This document shows positions 1 through 7,819 of a stretch of 39,295 nucleotides of DNA, in pieces; the first letter of the stretch is position 1, and each line of letters opens with the position of its first letter. The position numbers were made by a program, and so were the translations under genes. The DNA comes from Pseudomonadota bacterium (GTDB taxonomy: Bacteria > Pseudomonadota > Gammaproteobacteria > Acidiferrobacterales > Acidiferrobacteraceae), in NCBI GenBank assembly GCA_021794595.1, contig JAJYQN010000040.1, positions 1-39,295 on the forward strand, written 5' to 3'. Under the pieces are notes generated by a model. The model did not search any database, had not been told where the DNA came from, and saw only the letters and a program-made list of their open reading frames with translations.

Positions 1-76
1 AATGTTTGCTAATGTGCGGGGCTTCCAATTGATAGGGGAACAGTACACTGCCGTAGGTGTGTGAAGGAGGATGGTT

Positions 77-370
77 GTGAAAAAGATTGTTATAAAAGTG
101 ACAATTTATCGGGACGTGGACCCGGATCTCTACGATTCTGTTAGCGGCGTGCCAATGCGCCGACGCAGTTCTGTTATTCGATACTGGTGGCAACGAGGTC
201 TGCAATCAGCCACTGCGCTACAAATCTCAGCGCGCCCTGCGGAAGCACAAAAGACTTCGATCATTGGCAATGCGGAGGGTGCGCTTCCTCAGTTAGCGGG
301 CGTGAATGATAAGCGACTGGGCGCACAGCTGCATACGGAAATGTTGGGAGGCTTGTTGGCATTCGTGTGA
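77..370 (+). CDS. Small basic protein of an integrated element, possible ribbon-helix-helix regulator
   Basis: I do not recognise a named family. The N-terminus reads as a short beta-strand (KVTIYRDVD) followed by two probable helices, the second rich in Arg and ending YWWQRGL. This is the layout of ribbon-helix-helix DNA-binding proteins, but that is inference only. A GTG at 77 is preferred over the ATG at 71, because the AAGGAGG at 64-70 touches the ATG but sits 6 nt from the GTG. The protein is about 97 aa, with no membrane segment or signal peptide. It lies upstream of an excisionase-like gene and an integrase, so it probably belongs to the same mobile element. Confidence 0.5.
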   Translation: MKKIVIKVTIYRDVDPDLYDSVSGVPMRRRSSVIRYWWQRGLQSATALQISARPAEAQKTSIIGNAEGALPQLAGVNDKRLGAQLHTEMLGGLLAFV

Positions 371-416
371 TGCCGGCATTCATGAGAGATGCAAAGGTTT
401 GAAGGAATAGGGTGTT

Positions 417-809
417 GTGGGAATACCAGAGACAGATGACGAGATGGAACGTGGCGAGGGGCGGCTCTTATGGTCTCTTGAAGTAACCGCGCGGCAGCTG
501 GGTGGTGTTTCAATCAGAACAGTCCGCCGTTTACTGGCCGCTGGTGAATTGCCCACGGTACGCGTTGGGCGTTTGTTGCGTGTCCCTGCAGAAAGCGTTC
601 GTTCCTGGGTCGACCAAAAGCTTGTTTGGGGGGATAATGTTATCCGCGCGGAGCCTGGTGTGCGGAAGGAGATCGTATGCCATACCGACGCAAAGATAGT
701 ACCGTTTATTGGGTCAGTATCACCGACGCAAGCGGCGCGAGAACTAGGCGTTCTACTGAAACTAGGAACCGTAGAGAGGCCGAAGCGCTCGAAGCCAAAT
801 GGAAAGTAG
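417..809 (+). CDS. Excisionase/AlpA-type helix-turn-helix protein
   Basis: The product is 130 aa. Residues of about 18-68 form a MerR-like winged HTH of the excisionase family: a VTARQLGGVSIRTVRRLL core, then a GELPTVRVGRLLRVP wing and a final helix ending SWVDQK. Such proteins bind att or promoter DNA and act as recombination directionality factors or as regulators of the neighbouring integrase. The start is a GTG with AAGGAA about 9 nt upstream. The C-terminal 44 codons overlap the start of the integrase gene by 133 nt in another frame. The integrase has its own strong AAGGAGA site inside this gene. The tail after residue 70 has no recognisable domain, so the functional part may be the HTH alone. 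Confidence 0.7.
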   Translation: MGIPETDDEMERGEGRLLWSLEVTARQLGGVSIRTVRRLLAAGELPTVRVGRLLRVPAESVRSWVDQKLVWGDNVIRAEPGVRKEIVCHTDAKIVPFIGSVSPTQAARELGVLLKLGTVERPKRSKPNGK

Positions 810-1774
810 AGCAACACCAACAGCGGCAATGGGGAGCGGTCCCGAGTGTCGGATTCGATGAATTGATGTTGAAATATATACAAGCAACGAAAACGGAAAA
901 ACGCAGCGCCGAGCGGGATTATTACTCCTTGAAACATCTGTACCCGTGCTTTAGTGGTCGGAATTTACAGGAAATCAGCGCTTCGGATATCCGGCAATAC
1001 ATCGAAAAACGCAAAGGCGAGGGTGGAAAGCATGCCACCATTAACAAGGAGGTTGGCCTGTTTTCGGCCGCCGCTAATTACGCACGGAAGGAATGGGGCT
1101 GGAGCATTCCCAACCCGGCGGCGGGTAGACGACTGCGCGAACCGGAAGGGCGGTTGAGGTGGTTGACGCGGGCGGAGGCGGAGTGGTTGATGCGAGCGGC
1201 AGAAGCCCAAAGCCGATCCACGCACCTGCGGGACTTCATCCAGTTGGCACTAAATACGGGTTGTTGACGGGGTGAATTATTGGGTTTGGAGTGGCGACGG
1301 GTCGACCTACAGCAGGGATTGCTGTATCTCGAAGCAAGCCACACTAAGGCCGGGCGTAGGCGCTATGTACCCATTAATCACGCGGCCCGTATGGCGCTCT
1401 TGAACCGGATGCGATTTCGCGCACAGTTTTGTCCGGCATCGTCCTGGGTGTTTGCGGCTAAGAATGGGGCACGCATCCAATCCGTTAAGACCAGCTTTGC
1501 GTCTGCCTGTAAGGCTGTGGGGATTGAGAACTTTCATATCCATGATCTGAGGCACACGTGTGCCGCTTGGCTTGTGAGTATGGGGGTACCCCTTCCGGAG
1601 GTCCGTGATTTACTGGGACACGCCAGCATTACGATGACCGAACGCTATGCGCATCTGGCACCCGAGAATGTGCGGGCCGCAGTGCAGCGCTTAGATGGTC
1701 AGTCTGAATATAAGGAAAGTAGCGTGATACAGGGTGTTGAGTCACGTTTTGGTCACGGTGACCCAAAGTCCTGA
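677..1774 (+). pseudogene. Tyrosine recombinase (phage-type integrase), interrupted by an in-frame UGA
   Basis: One continuous frame of 365 sense-equivalent codons encodes a site-specific tyrosine integrase: N-terminal Arm/SAM-like region, core-binding domain (about residues 55-160) and C-terminal catalytic domain. Codon 197 (1265-1267) is TGA. It falls after N-T-G-C and before R-G-E-L-L, the place where integrases have the catalytic Arg I (TG-x-R-x-GE). A CGA-to-TGA transition explains it. All other catalytic residues are present: Lys224 (HTKAGRR), His289 and Arg292 (HDLRH), His315 (LLGH) and the Tyr324 nucleophile (ERYAHL). There is no frameshift and the downstream half looks unspoiled, so the lesion is recent, a sequencing error, or a read-through site. 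The start has AAGGAGA 5-6 nt upstream. The gene ends about 50 nt from the 3' end of tRNA-Val, the likely integration target. Confidence 0.85.
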
Positions 1775-1780
1775 GAATCG

Positions 1781-1800
1781 AAGGAGGATGAAGCCATGTA
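1781..1800 (+). other. Strong Shine-Dalgarno followed by a start-stop (ATG-TAA) mini-ORF
   Basis: AAGGAGG at 1781-1787 is followed 8 nt later by ATG at 1796-1798 and immediately by TAA. A second ATG at 1788 could open a 16-codon frame running into the tRNA gene. The ideal ribosome-binding site with no gene behind it looks like the front of a gene cut off at the element boundary, or a minimal start-stop element. No function can be assigned from sequence. Confidence 0.35.
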
Positions 1801-1825
1801 ACATACTGTATTCACAGCAGAAATA

Positions 1826-1900
1826 TGGTGGGCGATAGTGGGTTTGAACCACTGACCCCTGCCGTGTGAAGGCAGTGCTCTACCGCTGAGCTAATCGCCC
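1826..1900 (-). tRNA. tRNA-Val (anticodon CAC)
   Basis: The minus strand folds as a full cloverleaf. The acceptor stem is GGGCGAT with ATCGCCC. The D-arm contains AGCTCAGCGGTAGAGC. The anticodon stem is CTGCC/GGCAG around loop TTCACAC, giving anticodon CAC, which reads GUG valine codons. The T-arm is present with TTCAAAC in the loop. The 3' ACCA (1826-1829) is encoded. The length is 75 nt. The 3' end faces the integrase gene and so the element to the left, as expected for a tRNA used as an attachment site. Confidence 0.95.
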
Positions 1901-1913
1901 CCAGTGCGCGGCC

Positions 1914-1942
1914 AGTCTACGAAAAATCAGGTCTTTGGTCAA
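1914..1942 (-). promoter_or_regulatory. Promoter of tRNA-Val (sigma70 type)
   Basis: On the minus strand TTGACC (1937-1942) and TAGACT (1914-1919) are separated by exactly 17 nt and lie 14 nt upstream of the mature tRNA 5' end. The -35 box overlaps the proposed -35 of the divergent HugZ-like gene, so the two promoters probably compete. Confidence 0.65.
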
Positions 1943-1965
1943 TTTCGTGTAGGGTTTGTTAGAAT
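1935..1965 (+). promoter_or_regulatory. Putative promoter of the HugZ-like gene, possibly giving a leaderless mRNA
   Basis: TTGGTC (1935-1940) and TAGAAT (1960-1965) are spaced by 19 nt, slightly long. A start 6-7 nt after the -10 would fall on the GTG start codon at 1972. There is no Shine-Dalgarno sequence in between, so leaderless translation is a reasonable inference. Confidence 0.4.
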
Positions 1966-1971
1966 GGCCGC

Positions 1972-2721
1972 GTGAACGATTATCAAAAAGCCGTGAAAGA
2001 CGCGCGGGAGCTTGCTCGCTCCCATGAGAATGGGGTGTTGTCGACGCTCTCTAGCGAGATGGACGGATGGCCCTTTGGTTCGGTGGCACCCTACATCTTG
2101 GATTATGAAGGGAATCCCGTTCTCTTACTTTCGGGTTTGGCCCAGCATACCCGGAATATCAAAAAGGACGACCGCGTAAGCCTTCTCGCCTGGGAGCAGG
2201 AGAAGGGCGATATCCAACAGGCGGGCCGAATCACCTTGTTAGGTCGCGCCCAGGAGGTCGAGGGGACAGACACTCTTCGTGATCGCTACCTCCGCTACAT
2301 ACCCCAAGCCCAGCAGTATTTTGCCATCCACGATTTTCGCTTCTATCGGCTCGCGGTTGAGCGGGTCCGTTTCATTGGCGGGTTTGGGGATATCCATTGG
2401 GTGCGTGGAGAAGACTATCGGCTGAATCCCGAGTCTTTTGACCCGAGCTTCGCGGAGGCCGAAAGGGGCGCCGTTCTGCACATGAACGCGGACCATCGTG
2501 ATGCCCTTATTCAGTATTGTCGGGCGCTAGGCGTTGAGGAGACAGAGCCCCGTCTCCTCGGTATTGACCCCGAGGGGTGTGATATTCAGACCCGGGCACG
2601 GCGCCTGCGTGTTCGCTTTGAAAGTGCGGCGCGCGATGCCCCGAGCTTGCGGGCGGCCTTTATTCGTCTTTCGCAGAGCCTAAGGGCTTCCGGGGACGAG
2701 TTGCCACGCTCCGGTTCCTGA
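1972..2721 (+). CDS. HugZ-like FMN-binding (PNPOx-fold) heme-utilisation family protein
   Basis: The 249-aa product has two parts. Residues of about 8-155 form a pyridoxamine-5'-phosphate-oxidase-like split barrel (GVLSTLSSEMDGWPFGSVAPY opening, then the SLLAWE strand). Residues of about 165-245 match the DUF2470 module, with the conserved HMNADHRDAL stretch. This combination is the HugZ/HutZ type, whose members bind heme or flavin and take part in heme degradation or flavin-dependent redox reactions; which ligand applies here cannot be told. The start is GTG 1972, with no Shine-Dalgarno and a -10-like box directly upstream. The last 42 nt overlap the 3' end of the convergent ABC transporter gene. 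Confidence 0.8.
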   Translation: MNDYQKAVKDARELARSHENGVLSTLSSEMDGWPFGSVAPYILDYEGNPVLLLSGLAQHTRNIKKDDRVSLLAWEQEKGDIQQAGRITLLGRAQEVEGTDTLRDRYLRYIPQAQQYFAIHDFRFYRLAVERVRFIGGFGDIHWVRGEDYRLNPESFDPSFAEAERGAVLHMNADHRDALIQYCRALGVEETEPRLLGIDPEGCDIQTRARRLRVRFESAARDAPSLRAAFIRLSQSLRASGDELPRSGS

Positions 2722-4404
2722 TAGCTCCAAGCGCGTCCTGTGGTAGGCGTTGAGCGCGGATCTGTGTCCCACGCTCACAACCGTGCTTTGGGGTAGGCGT
2801 TCGCGCAGTAGTGTATAGAGTTGGGCCTCGGCTGGTTCGTCGAGGGCTGACGTGGCCTCGTCCATATAAATCCATTGCGGTTTTTGCAATAAGATACGGG
2901 CAAAGGCTATCCGTTGTTGCTCACCCAGCGACAGGATGAGGGGCCATTGTTTGGATACATCGAGTTCTGCGACAAGGCGCGGGAGCCCGACCGCCGTGAG
3001 GGCCTCGGCCAAGGTATCGGCCGAGGTGTCCGGCGCGCCGTGGGGGTAGAGAAGGACGTCGCGGAGACTCCCGAGCGGCAGGTAGGGCTTTTGCGGCAAA
3101 AAGAGCGAAACAGCACGGGCCGGGGTGGCCACAAGGCCGCTCCCAAAAGGCCAGAGGCCCGCCAAGGCCCGTATCAAGGTGCTCTTGCCGCTTCCAGACG
3201 GGCCCGCAAGCAGCACCGTCTCGCCGGGTTTTACGGCGAGTGAGAGGTCGGAGAGGAGGGTGCGTCCTCCTGGGATATGGAGGCTCACCGATTGCAGCTG
3301 CAAGGCCTCTCCCGCGGTGTGGGTGAGGGCGTCATATTTCTGGGCCTCGTTGCGCACCCCTTGCATGTGTTCACTAAACCCCGTCAACCGATCGACCACG
3401 GCATGCCATGAGGCAAGATCTGGGTAGATCGTCACGATATAAGAAAGCCCCCCTTGTACTTGACCGAAAGCGGACGAGATCTGCATCACAAGGCCGAGCT
3501 GGATCTGTTTTGCGAAAAAGCTGGGGGCGGATACCAGGAAAGGAAAGATGATGGCCGCCTGCCCATAACCGGAAGAGAACCAGTTTATGATCTTTTGCCG
3601 CTTCATAATGGCCCAGTAATTCTTGAAGATAAACGCGAATCGCTCCCCTAAGCCCTTATGTTCTTGGTCTTCCCCGTTATAGAGTGCGATGCTCTCGGTG
3701 TTCTCGCGGACCCTCACTAAGTTAAAACGAAAATCGGCATCAAACCGCTGTTGGTTGAAGCTCAGGCCGATCAAGGGCCGTCCCAGCTTTAACATGAGCC
3801 AAGTGCCGACGACCGAGTAGAGCAAGGCCGCCCAGACGAGATAGCCCGGGATATCCCAAATACGGCCGTCAAAGGGGATAGTGAGGCGGCTTGAGAGGAC
3901 CCAGAGCATGGCGATAAAGGAGGCAATCGTCACGATCGAGCTCAGAAGACCGAGAGAGAGCTTCAAGGTGCCGCGGATAAAGGCGCTGATGTCATCTGCA
4001 ATACGTTGATCGGGGTTATCGGTGCCATCGCCCAGAATTTGCATCCGATAATAGGTTTGGTCGGACAGCCAATCCTTGAGGTAGTGGTGGGTCATCCAGC
4101 GCCGCCAGCGGATCTGCAGCATTTCCCCTAGATACATCTGGTAAACGGATCCGGCGATATAGAGTCCGGCCAACCAGGAAAAGCGCAGCATGGCGCTCCA
4201 AAACGCCGGCTCGTTATAGTGCTGGAGGGCATCGTAGAAGCCGTTGTACCACTCCGTGATCAGGACATTGATATAGACAAGGCCTAAGCTTAGCCCCACG
4301 ACTATGGCGAGTAAGCCATAGGCGGCCCAGCGTTCCTCGGATTTCCAATAGGGCGCGGCGATACGCCACGCGCCGCGAAAGAATGCGCGATTAAACCGTT
4401 CCAT
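2680..4404 (-). CDS. ABC exporter with SbmA/BacA-type membrane domain (YddA-like)
   Basis: This is a 574-aa half-transporter with fused membrane and ATPase domains. Residues 1-350 contain about six membrane helices of the ABC_membrane_2/SbmA-BacA type, including the family stretches ITEWYNGFYDALQ and NPDQRIADDI. The nucleotide-binding domain has Walker A GPSGSGKST at 401-409, a signature LSLGEQQ near 491 (S-x-G core, consensus LSGGEQ), Walker B WIYMDEATSALDE near 511 and an H-loop His near 547. E. coli YddA and eukaryotic ABCD proteins share this layout. The substrate is unknown; peptides, vitamin B12 or lipids are handled by relatives. The gene is monocistronic and only weakly preceded by a purine-rich site. 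Its 3' end overlaps the convergent HugZ-like gene by 42 nt. Confidence 0.85.
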   Translation of the reverse strand: MERFNRAFFRGAWRIAAPYWKSEERWAAYGLLAIVVGLSLGLVYINVLITEWYNGFYDALQHYNEPAFWSAMLRFSWLAGLYIAGSVYQMYLGEMLQIRWRRWMTHHYLKDWLSDQTYYRMQILGDGTDNPDQRIADDISAFIRGTLKLSLGLLSSIVTIASFIAMLWVLSSRLTIPFDGRIWDIPGYLVWAALLYSVVGTWLMLKLGRPLIGLSFNQQRFDADFRFNLVRVRENTESIALYNGEDQEHKGLGERFAFIFKNYWAIMKRQKIINWFSSGYGQAAIIFPFLVSAPSFFAKQIQLGLVMQISSAFGQVQGGLSYIVTIYPDLASWHAVVDRLTGFSEHMQGVRNEAQKYDALTHTAGEALQLQSVSLHIPGGRTLLSDLSLAVKPGETVLLAGPSGSGKSTLIRALAGLWPFGSGLVATPARAVSLFLPQKPYLPLGSLRDVLLYPHGAPDTSADTLAEALTAVGLPRLVAELDVSKQWPLILSLGEQQRIAFARILLQKPQWIYMDEATSALDEPAEAQLYTLLRERLPQSTVVSVGHRSALNAYHRTRLELSGTGAWQLVPGSP

Positions 4405-4611
4405 CTGCGATTAAGCCCTCGACGCCGTTATGGTTCTTGCCCCTCGGACCCTGTCGGGGCGGCTTTCGTTCCGTCATGATAGCACGCGGGCTAAGGTCCT
4501 AGGCCCTTCTCTTGACCGCGGGGCCGCTTCTCCTTTAGGGTTTCCCGCTTGAGACGAGACTTAGAGCGCGTCCCCGATAATAAATAAAAGAGTGTTAGGA
4601 GGAGACGAGAT

Positions 4612-6084
4612 ATGAAACGGCGACCCCCCATGCGTTTATCCCTTATAGCGACCGTGACCGCCTTGGCCTTGCTGTCGGGCTGTAGCCACAAGCCCGCGTC
4701 CGTTAAGGCCGCTGCGATAAGTCAGGCCACTACGACAAAGCCCGCGGCCTCGGGCCCATCGCTTGCCTCACCCCACACCTGGCTCGCTTACGGCCGTAAT
4801 GCGGCCCACGATGCGAGCTATGCTGGCCCTAAAGGGACGGCCGCCGTCAGCTGGATCTTCCGGGTACCCGGTTCGGTGCCGGGGCACATGTCGAAGGCCC
4901 AGATCAAAAAGACCTATGTGAGCATTACCGCGGTGCGTGATCTCATCGGAATTCCGATCGGCGTGTCGGTGGCCGACGGCACGGTCTATGTCCCGGACGA
5001 CAACGGCTTCGTGTATGCCGTAAACGGGACTAATGGGCGTGTCTTATGGCATTTTAATGCGCGTAACCAGATCATGACCACGCCGCTTGTGGCCGGTCAC
5101 GGGGCCCATAAGCTTGTCTATATCGGTGGCGGCAACTCCAACTTCAGCTATACCCAGGCCGTGAAATTCGGTCACAAGGGCGCCCCGGTGGTGCGTGGTA
5201 CCGACATCAGCGGGATCTACGCCCTTCATTCGCAAACCGGCCATTTGGCCTGGGTTTACCATACGAAGGGCGAAGACATGCCGACCCCCATCATCACCGC
5301 AGGCATGCTGGTCTTTGGCGGCGGCGATGGGCATGTCTACGGCTTGAACGCGGCCACCGGGCAGCTGAAGTGGAAGACCGGTATCAGATCGTTTGTGAGT
5401 ATGTCGTCTGCGACCCGCTATAAGCATCTTGTCATCATGGCGGGCACCCACCCCAATGCGGTGTATGCGGTGAATGCGAAGACCGGTAAGCTTGTCTGGC
5501 ACATGACACCCGCGGGGGTCTTTTCGAGCAGCATGGGCGATTGCGCGCCGGCCCAAAGCCAGGGCGTGGTGGTGACCCAGTTCGAGCAGCGAGCCAAAGG
5601 CGTGCACCGCGCGAAGAGTGTCGAGATTGGTTTGAGTGCGCAAACCGGCAAGGCGCTGTGGGAGACCACTCTCGGGTCCGGGAAGGTCCCGCCGCGCAAT
5701 AAGGATGCGGTGCCTATGATAGCAGGAGGGATGGTCTACACCGGAAGCCCGGTCACGGCGAGCGCTTATGCCCTCAATCTCAAGACCGGGAAGGTGCTCT
5801 GGCATACCCCGCTTAAGGTCAAGATGAAGGCCGCCCCGAGCGTGGCCGGGAAGGACCTGCTTTATCCGGTCGGGAATGGCGCAATCTTTGTGGTGAATCG
5901 CAAGACCGGGAAGATCGTCGGTAAATACATGACCCATCACGGTGGGTTCGGGCCGCAGAACGGGGTCGTGATCGACCACACGTTTGTGATTGGTAGCAAC
6001 TTTGGGTGGCTTTACGCCCTGCCGATCAAGACCATTACAGCGAAGTCGACCAAAGCCCCTGTTGCCAAACCTCAGCACGCATAA
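4612..6084 (+). CDS. PQQ-type beta-propeller lipoprotein
   Basis: The 490-aa product has a lipoprotein signal: positive start, hydrophobic stretch and lipobox LSGC with Cys24. The Ser at +2 suggests the outer membrane. The rest is built from repeated beta-propeller blades of the PQQ-binding-like type, seen as recurring A-x-(T/N)-G-(K/R/Q)-x-x-W tryptophan-docking motifs (GRVLWHF, GHLAWVY, GQLKWKT, GKLVWHM, GKALWET, GKVLWHT). It resembles BamB in fold, but a true bamB lies at 35233, so this is a separate paralogue, either a scaffold or a quinoprotein-like enzyme. I see no Cys-Cys pair typical of PQQ alcohol dehydrogenases. AGGAGGAGA lies 6-14 nt upstream of the ATG. A membrane protein gene follows in an overlapping arrangement. 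Confidence 0.8.
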   Translation: MKRRPPMRLSLIATVTALALLSGCSHKPASVKAAAISQATTTKPAASGPSLASPHTWLAYGRNAAHDASYAGPKGTAAVSWIFRVPGSVPGHMSKAQIKKTYVSITAVRDLIGIPIGVSVADGTVYVPDDNGFVYAVNGTNGRVLWHFNARNQIMTTPLVAGHGAHKLVYIGGGNSNFSYTQAVKFGHKGAPVVRGTDISGIYALHSQTGHLAWVYHTKGEDMPTPIITAGMLVFGGGDGHVYGLNAATGQLKWKTGIRSFVSMSSATRYKHLVIMAGTHPNAVYAVNAKTGKLVWHMTPAGVFSSSMGDCAPAQSQGVVVTQFEQRAKGVHRAKSVEIGLSAQTGKALWETTLGSGKVPPRNKDAVPMIAGGMVYTGSPVTASAYALNLKTGKVLWHTPLKVKMKAAPSVAGKDLLYPVGNGAIFVVNRKTGKIVGKYMTHHGGFGPQNGVVIDHTFVIGSNFGWLYALPIKTITAKSTKAPVAKPQHA

Positions 6085-6769
6085 GGCCGGGATTCCGCGC
6101 GCCCTTGTGCGCGCGGTGCGGGTCTGGAACGCGCGACGGCGGCTCTTGGTGTCGACGCTGGTGGGCGTCGTCGTGTACACCCTTGCCCCAGCCAGCTATC
6201 TTGTCGATAGCCGCTTGTTGTTGGGTTGGGACGGGGCCTGTCTTACATTCCTGCTGATGGCTTGGACGGTCATGGGCCTTGCCAATGCCAAAGAGACCTG
6301 CCGCAGCACGCTCGAGCAAGATCAGAGTGGGTTTACGGTGCTTCTCGTGGCGACTTTGGCGGCTTGCGCGAGCCTCTTTGCCATCCTCTTTCTCTTGAGT
6401 CAGGGCAAAGGCGCGGCATCCACCCTGAAAGTCGCGCACCTCGCCTTAGCGATATCGGCGGTGATCAGTTCCTGGTTTGTCGTCCATACCTTGTTTGCCT
6501 TTCACTATGCCCATAGCTTTTATCGCGGGCGGGCGGTGCAAGACGGGGTAAGGGACGAGGGCGGGATCCGCTTTCCAGGGCGCGCGCTTCCGCACTATGT
6601 GGATTTTTTGTATTTCTCGTTTGTGATCGGCATGACGTCCCAGGTCTCGGACGTATCGATTACCTCCCACAGCATCCGGCGCGCCGCGCTGATCCACGGC
6701 ATCCTCTCGTTCGCCTTCAATACCTTGGTGCTGGCGCTCACGATCAATATCGTAGCCGGCATCGTCTAG
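6062..6769 (+). CDS. DUF1345 family integral membrane protein
   Basis: The product of about 235 aa has four to five membrane helices: around RRLLVSTLVGVVVYTL, TFLLMAWTVMGL, VLLVATLAACASLFAILFL, LALAISAVISSWFVVHTLF and a C-terminal FNTLVLALTINIV. The segment PHYVDFLYFSFVIGMTSQVSDV and the following RR-AALIHGILSFAFNT are hallmarks of DUF1345. Members have no assigned biochemical role. The start is uncertain: TTG 6062 is chosen, giving a 23-nt overlap with the lipoprotein gene, and GTG 6107 is an alternative; neither has a good Shine-Dalgarno, so translational coupling is likely. The stop is 9 nt from the convergent aldo/keto reductase gene. Confidence 0.75.
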   Translation: MPNLSTHKAGIPRALVRAVRVWNARRRLLVSTLVGVVVYTLAPASYLVDSRLLLGWDGACLTFLLMAWTVMGLANAKETCRSTLEQDQSGFTVLLVATLAACASLFAILFLLSQGKGAASTLKVAHLALAISAVISSWFVVHTLFAFHYAHSFYRGRAVQDGVRDEGGIRFPGRALPHYVDFLYFSFVIGMTSQVSDVSITSHSIRRAALIHGILSFAFNTLVLALTINIVAGIV

Positions 6770-6778
6770 CAGAAGCGT

Positions 6779-7819
6779 TTAGGGTGCGGGATTGGGCGAG
6801 TGTGTATGGACTGCATCGATCGCCGTGAGCATCTCGGGCGTCAACACAAGCTTCGCGTTCTCCAGATTTTCCTTTAATTGATCCAAGGTACGGGCCCCCA
6901 CGAGGGTGGAGGCGGTAAAAAACCGGGAGCGCGCGAAGGCAAGCGCCAACGCCCCAAGTGGAACCCCAAAATCAGCCGCGATCTGCGCATAGGCGCGGAC
7001 CGCCGCTTCGACCGGGGGCTTGCGGTAGCGGGGGCCAAATTGCGGGAAGCGGACAAGACGCGCCTCGGGATCTGGCGGGCCTAGGTACTTTCCCGTGAGG
7101 AGCCCAAAGGCCAAGGGGCTATAGGCCAGCAGCCCCAGCTTTTCTTGGTGACAGACCTCCGCTAAGCCGGTCTCGAACGACCGGTTCAAGAGGTTGTAGG
7201 CGTTTTGTATGGTCACGATGCGCGGGAGCTTATGGCGATCCGCGGCCTTGAGAAACCGCAGAGCCCCCCACGGGGTCTCATTGCTGAGCCCTAGGGCGCG
7301 GACCTTGCCTTCTTTGACTAAAGCGCCGAGGGTGGCCAACTGTTCGTCGATCAGCTGACCCTCGTCACGTCCGTTGTGGGGCTCGTAGTGCGTGTCCCCG
7401 AAGAGCGGCAGGGGCCGCGCCGGCCAATGGATTTGGTAGATATCGACGTAGTCGGTCTGCAGGCGCTTGAGACTGTCGTGTAAGGCTGTGCGAATATTGG
7501 TTTCATCCAGCGCCTTGGGGCCGCCGCGTATCCAGCTAAAGCCGCGCGACGGTCCGGCGACCTTGGTCGCGATCACGAGCTTGTCGCGAGCTTGCTTTTT
7601 CAGCCATTCGCCGACGATCGCCTCGGTAGCGCCCTGGGTCTCGGCGCGTCCGGGGACTGGGTACATCTCGGCCATATCGAGGAGCGTGATGCCTTGGGCC
7701 ACGGCGTAATCGAGTTGCTGGTGGGCGTCATCGCGATCGGTTTGTTCCCCGAACGTCATGGTGCCAAGGCCGATATCCGAAACGGTAAGATCGGTGTGCA
7801 TAAAGGTGTGGAGGATCAT
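6779..7819 (-). CDS. Tas-like NADP(H)-dependent aldo/keto reductase
   Basis: The 346-aa product is the same length as E. coli Tas. It is a TIM-barrel aldo/keto reductase with the catalytic tetrad Asp48, Tyr53 (MAEMYP), Lys86 (ATKVAG) and His131 (YQIHWP). It also has GLGTMTFGEQ at the start and a C-terminal GARTLDQLKENL cofactor-binding segment. It would reduce aldehydes or ketones using NADPH in the cytoplasm; the physiological substrate is unknown. ATG 7819 is used, with an in-frame ATG at 7801 as an alternative. The gene stands alone and faces the DUF1345 gene, with no terminator between them. Confidence 0.85.
   Translation of the reverse strand: MILHTFMHTDLTVSDIGLGTMTFGEQTDRDDAHQQLDYAVAQGITLLDMAEMYPVPGRAETQGATEAIVGEWLKKQARDKLVIATKVAGPSRGFSWIRGGPKALDETNIRTALHDSLKRLQTDYVDIYQIHWPARPLPLFGDTHYEPHNGRDEGQLIDEQLATLGALVKEGKVRALGLSNETPWGALRFLKAADRHKLPRIVTIQNAYNLLNRSFETGLAEVCHQEKLGLLAYSPLAFGLLTGKYLGPPDPEARLVRFPQFGPRYRKPPVEAAVRAYAQIAADFGVPLGALALAFARSRFFTASTLVGARTLDQLKENLENAKLVLTPEMLTAIDAVHTHSPNPAP

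Noticed and set aside
1265-1267. Selenocysteine at the integrase UGA
   Set aside because: The position is the catalytic arginine of the family, I see no obvious SECIS-like hairpin directly after it, and no selenoprotein integrases are known to me; a point mutation is simpler.
5044-6180. 378-codon frame on the minus strand
   Set aside because: Antisense shadow of the beta-propeller lipoprotein, whose signal peptide and repeats are clear; the shadow has no recognisable domain.
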